Assembly: GCA_016195385.1 (NCBI GenBank)
Contig: JACPZS010000047.1
Location: forward strand, 1-47,684
Origin: Verrucomicrobiota bacterium
GTDB lineage: Bacteria > Verrucomicrobiota > Verrucomicrobiia > Limisphaerales > JACPZS01
DNA length: 47,684 bases
Reading direction: 5' to 3'
Of this stretch, positions 44,830 to 47,684 are shown piece by piece. The notes beneath the pieces are model-generated. The model worked only from the letters and a program-made list of their open reading frames with translations, was not told where the DNA came from and did not search any database. Each line of letters begins with the position of its first letter. Within the stretch, counting starts at the first letter, position 1. The position numbers were made by a program, and so were the translations under genes.

Positions 44830-45519
44830 TCAAGGCTTGGCAATTCCCGACGGTTCACCCGCCGCATCGCTCGCTTTCAATGCCTCGACCTCCAGTTTGA
44901 ATCGCCGTCCGACGCGCAGCTTGGCGAGATAAACCTGGGCGATGCTGACACCGAGAGTCTTCGTGACATCGCTTGCCGGCCAGTTTTGCAGCACGTGCAG
45001 ATCGAAGATTTGAAACTGCGCGTCGCTCACATGCGCTTTCACACGTTCAGTCGCACGCGCCAGAACATGCCGCTGCCATTCCTCCTCCCAAATTGCTTCA
45101 AGCCGATCTTCTGAGCAATCAGGCACGCGTGCGATGGCATTCGTTTCCATTCCTTCATCGGCGGGCGGCGGGCAGGTGAAATTCACTTCACCATTCGCGC
45201 CTGCTCGCATTCGTTTTTGGAACTGCCGGCCAATGCGTTGCCGCAGAATCATCAGCAGCCATCCTTTGAACGAACACCGCTCCGGCTCGTAGCGGAATTT
45301 TGGCATCTGCTGGCTTACGGTGATCACGCAATCCTGCACGGCGTCTTGCGCCTCGGCTTCGCTCAAGCCCGCCTTGCGCGCCACGCCATAGAGCAGCCGC
45401 CAGTAGGTGTCGAAAAATTCCTGCCAGCCGGCGTGATCGTCCGCCTGCCGCAAGCGCGTGAGCAGGCTGCGGCGCGTCGGCAGCCAGTCGGCAGTCTCCG
45501 TCTCGGTGGTCATATTCAT
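44830..45519 (-). CDS. ECF-type RNA polymerase sigma-70 factor
   Basis: 229 residues; ATGs at 45519 and 45513 are both possible starts. Region 2 includes DDHAGWQEFFDTYWRLLYGV, SEAEAQDAVQDCVITVSQQ (the D/E-rich core of region 2.2) and FKGWLLMILRQRIGRQFQKR. Region 4 follows at about residues 150-205: NWPASDVTKTLGVSIAQVYLAKLRV, shown here in part as NWPASDVTKTLGVS and QVYLAKLR. No anti-sigma gene is adjacent. This subtype of ECF factor is typical of Planctomycetes and Verrucomicrobiota. The divergent prepilin frame starts about 95 bp away, so the region 45520-45614 may carry both promoters. Confidence 0.92.
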   Translation of the reverse strand: MNMTTETETADWLPTRRSLLTRLRQADDHAGWQEFFDTYWRLLYGVARKAGLSEAEAQDAVQDCVITVSQQMPKFRYEPERCSFKGWLLMILRQRIGRQFQKRMRAGANGEVNFTCPPPADEGMETNAIARVPDCSEDRLEAIWEEEWQRHVLARATERVKAHVSDAQFQIFDLHVLQNWPASDVTKTLGVSIAQVYLAKLRVGRRFKLEVEALKASDAAGEPSGIAKP

Positions 45520-45614
45520 CGGTTTCTACCAAGAAGAAGCCGCGAAAGCTGCCGATTCTTTCAAATTGTTTGAAAGAATCTCGCCACATCGCTGCTTCTA
45601 CTCTTTGGAACGAC

Positions 45615-45881
45615 ATGAGAATTCACGAACCATTCAACGAAGCAAATCGCGTGGCTTCCCGAATCATCGGCACTCCCCAATTGCAACTCACCACTCGCCA
45701 CTCGCCGTTTGCAAGCGGGTTTACCCTCATCGAACTTCTCGTCGTCATCGCCATCATCGCGATCCTGGCGTCGATGCTCCTGCCGGCGTTCGGCAAGCCC
45801 AAACAGAAGGCGCAGGAGGTGACAACTGACACAGACAAGAATTATTCACCACATCAGTTTTACCGCGTTGTTAACCTGTAG
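45615..45881 (+). pseudogene. prepilin N-terminal fragment fused to a FYRV-type tail
   Basis: 88 codons from the ATG at 45615. The first 35 residues are a leader that ends just before the intact prepilin motif [20 protein letters not shown], followed by LLPAFGKPKQKAQ, which is the start of a normal pseudopilin. The next residues, TTDTDKNYSPHQFYRVVNL, do not continue a pilin but look like the last strand of the FYR-type C-terminal module seen in large secreted proteins of this lineage. The normal pilin head domain is missing, so the frame is probably a truncated or chimeric remnant; a short real protein cannot be excluded. Confidence 0.5.
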
Positions 45882-46029
45882 GAGATCGCCACAACATCAA
45901 ACAATATGCCTATCAGTTTCACTCAGTGACATACAACCCGTAGTTTATGCCAGCCATGCCGTGACCCGCGGGGCCAAACGGTAGTGGTTCATTGAGTAAA
46001 CCCGATAGGCAAATCAAACAAACTTGCGC

Positions 46030-47415
46030 ATGAAAACTCACATCCTTCGTTTCGTAGCCGTGCTTCTGAGCTCGGGACTAATTGTTACCGTTTTAGCCCA
46101 GACCCCGCACCTGACCTTTGCATGGGCAAATCCTCAACGTGGTGGACCTGTCCGAGTCGCCGTTCTCGCCGACGGGAGTCTGGCAGTAGCTCGCTTCTTC
46201 TCCAACGGCGAGGCCACTCCGTACAGCGTGCTTGCCTTTTTGGACGCACGTGGAGGCTTGCTGCGGCGCCTGCCACCGCTGCTGAGTCCCGCCGACAGCG
46301 ATGGGCAGCGGTATCCGCGCTTCAACAATTTCGAGGTCGCGTTTCCAGACGGCAGTTTTCTGGTCATAGACCACAACGGGCAATATCTGTTGCGCCTCCG
46401 CCCTGACGGTTCATTGGACGATTCGTTCAGCGCGCGGTTCGGAACCAACCAAGTATGGAGTGCCTTACTTCAACTCGATGGGAAAATCGTCGTCCGGGGC
46501 CAGTTCGATGGCCCGCCTTTACGGCGCATCCTGCCTGACGGCTCCACCGACGAGGCATTCCAACAACGGATCGCTGGCCAAGACTGGTTGCCGCTTGGGT
46601 GGGGTCTCGCTCTTGACCCCGATGGTCGAATACTGATCATAACCTCCGACGGCGGCCGGCCACCACTCAAGTCAGCATTCGTCCGCCTCCAACCCGATGG
46701 CACTCGTGACACGACCTTTCACCCATCCGAATCAGCCACAAGCTTTGCCTTTGGTGGTGATCTGTTCCCCTTGCCGGGAGGCAAGGTGATTGTTGGCCGC
46801 TACTATGACCGCAATCCTTCCATCGTAGATGGTGTTGAACGCACTGCGATGGCGCGCCTCAATTCGGATGGCAGTCTCCGTTCCTTGGGTGCGCTCGCCG
46901 AGAAAAGTCTTGACCCTACGTCCGACCTTGATCCCGTTGATGTGTATCTGTCGCTCTACGGCTCTACAATGCTGGCTGACGGCAGAATCGTCATTACCTT
47001 GGTCTTGCCGCGGAGTCAGCAAAGCCAGCTTTACCGATTGCTGCCAAACGGGAGCGTGGACACCACTTTTCAAAGTCCACCCAAACCGCATACAACGTAC
47101 CAACTTGTTTCTCAACCCGATGGCAAACTGCTTTCGGTGGAGACGCTTTGTGCCGGACTCGGTGGCACTTGCTCGCCCCGATTTCTGAAGCGCTTCAACG
47201 CGGATGGCAGCTTGGACACGACCTTTGACGCATCGGAGCTGGAGCAATCCAGGATTCGCGCAGCACTCATCACCGCAGACCACTTGCAGGCGGGCCGAGA
47301 TTACAGACTCGAAGCCTCGAACGACCTGCGAGATTGGGTTCCGGTGGACAGTATCCGCGGAGATCAGTTCTCGGGCAACGCAATCAATTTCTTCGATGGC
47401 GATGCTGATTTCTGA
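46030..47415 (+). CDS. exported delta-60-repeat beta-propeller protein, clipped C-terminal module
   Basis: 461 residues from the ATG at 46030, with a signal peptide (cleavage near LAQ). The body consists of about seven delta-60-type repeats with the motifs LRPDGSLDDSF, ILPDGSTDEAFQ, LQPDGTRDTTFH, LLPNGSVDTTFQ and FNADGSLDTTFD, and the strand LQLDGKIVVRG between them. They should fold as a beta-propeller. The last ~45 residues (YRLEASNDLRDWVPVDSI) begin the usual C-terminal beta module of these proteins, but the chain stops at NFFDGDADF, before the expected FYR motif. Function unknown; secreted. Confidence 0.85.
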   Translation: MKTHILRFVAVLLSSGLIVTVLAQTPHLTFAWANPQRGGPVRVAVLADGSLAVARFFSNGEATPYSVLAFLDARGGLLRRLPPLLSPADSDGQRYPRFNNFEVAFPDGSFLVIDHNGQYLLRLRPDGSLDDSFSARFGTNQVWSALLQLDGKIVVRGQFDGPPLRRILPDGSTDEAFQQRIAGQDWLPLGWGLALDPDGRILIITSDGGRPPLKSAFVRLQPDGTRDTTFHPSESATSFAFGGDLFPLPGGKVIVGRYYDRNPSIVDGVERTAMARLNSDGSLRSLGALAEKSLDPTSDLDPVDVYLSLYGSTMLADGRIVITLVLPRSQQSQLYRLLPNGSVDTTFQSPPKPHTTYQLVSQPDGKLLSVETLCAGLGGTCSPRFLKRFNADGSLDTTFDASELEQSRIRAALITADHLQAGRDYRLEASNDLRDWVPVDSIRGDQFSGNAINFFDGDADF

Positions 47416-47446
47416 GCCGTCGTTTGTCCGATGGAGGGACAAAGAC

Positions 47447-47470
47447 AGCGGCAAACACCAGTTTGCCGCT
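47447..47470. terminator. bidirectional hairpin between convergent genes
   Basis: A perfect 10-bp inverted repeat (agcggcaaac / gtttgccgct, 4-nt loop) lies between the convergent delta-60 gene and the right-edge gene. There is no clear T run on either strand, so termination is plausible from placement only. Confidence 0.4.
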
Positions 47471-47495
47471 ACGCAACAGCAGTCCGAGTTACGAG

Positions 47496-47684
47496 CTACT
47501 TCTCCAACCCCAACCGCACGAGGACGGCGTGATAACGCGGCTCGTCCTGAAAGTCCTTGAACGCAAGATGTACCTTGGCACCCAGGATCCATCTTTGGTG
47601 CTCGTCCACCGCCCGTTCGAGGTAATCCAAGGCCCGCGCTTTGTTGCCAGCGTGACCGTGAAATCTCGCGAGTCCCCAGGATCC
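47496..47684 (-). CDS. C-terminal end of a TPR-type protein (5' part outside window)
   Basis: The frame enters from the right edge and ends with TAG at 47496-47498, giving 62 residues. WGLARFHGHAGNKARALDYL is the last TPR-like helix pair, and VDEHQRWILGAKVHLAFKDF with FQDEPRYHAVLVRLGLEK is the closing pattern (D-x-x-F-x-x-L/V-x-x-x-L-G-L) often found at the C-terminus of TPR proteins linked to protein kinases or winged-helix regulators. The identity of the N-terminal domains cannot be told. Confidence 0.7.
   Translation of the reverse strand, partial: GSWGLARFHGHAGNKARALDYLERAVDEHQRWILGAKVHLAFKDFQDEPRYHAVLVRLGLEK

Noticed and set aside
47679..47684. Window ends exactly with a GGATCC restriction site
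   Set aside because: Probably chance or a clone/assembly boundary; no biological meaning.
1..47684. tRNA, rRNA, CRISPR array, integrase or transposase
   Set aside because: Looked for T-loop-like sequences, regular direct repeats and recombinase motifs by eye; none found. A computed scan could still reveal a missed small RNA.

Overview
The window reads as a chromosomal segment of a GC-rich, Gram-negative bacterium of the Verrucomicrobiota, most like the Pedosphaera/Limisphaerales group. That placement is inferred from gene content and not computed. The indicators are prepilin leaders of the [20 protein letters not shown] type, a Tat-exported DUF1501 protein, a DUF1080 protein, a TPR/FG-GAP/ASPIC-UnbV lipoprotein, a delta-60-repeat protein, a planctomycete/verrucomicrobial-type ECF sigma factor, and giant secreted Ig/PA14 proteins ending in FYR-type tails. 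I found no tRNA, rRNA, CRISPR array, intact insertion sequence or prophage gene.

Layout. 1-4.7 kb: a giant secreted P-domain/Ig-repeat protein running off the left edge, then an AT-rich gap. 4.7-9 kb: a large TPR/FG-GAP lipoprotein and a divergent DUF1080 secreted protein. 9-12.3 kb: amino-acid PLP enzymes (L-threonine aldolase; D-threonine aldolase/D-serine dehydratase type) with a RidA protein and a DUF3307 membrane protein. 12.4-18.9 kb: two divergent ~970-residue secreted PA14/Ig proteins, each with its own strong terminator hairpin and the same kind of C-terminal KFYRxKR tail. 19-30.4 kb: DUF971 protein, PqaA-like hydrolase, glycogen phosphorylase, FemAB/GNAT-like protein, a low-GC DUF5071-like protein, a CocE/S15 hydrolase, the ABC-F ATPase Uup, and a eukaryotic-type HisA. 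30.4-37.2 kb: SpoU-type rRNA methyltransferase, small lipoprotein, pseudopilin, Sel1-repeat lipoprotein, ArsR-methyltransferase fusion, STN-subtilase fusion and a myo-inositol oxygenase of the animal/plant type. 37.2-44.8 kb: a degraded-looking spacer, MnmE with a small upstream gene, Dabb protein, exported glutathione peroxidase, CsgG/FlgT-like protein, M20 amidohydrolase and DUF1501. 44.8-47.7 kb: ECF sigma factor, a chimeric prepilin remnant, a delta-60 protein with a clipped C-terminus, and the C-terminal end of a TPR-type protein at the right edge.

Most genes are singletons or pairs, so the window is mainly ordinary housekeeping plus a rich exported proteome. No single multi-gene system stands out. 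The items most worth a second look are the two eukaryotic-type enzymes (HisA, MIOX), the STN-S8 protease, the ArsR-SAM methyltransferase fusion, the divergent PA14/Ig pair with shared tails, and the prepilin/FYRV chimera next to a gene that lacks exactly that tail. Shine-Dalgarno sequences are mostly weak or absent, so many starts were set from signal peptides and domain edges.
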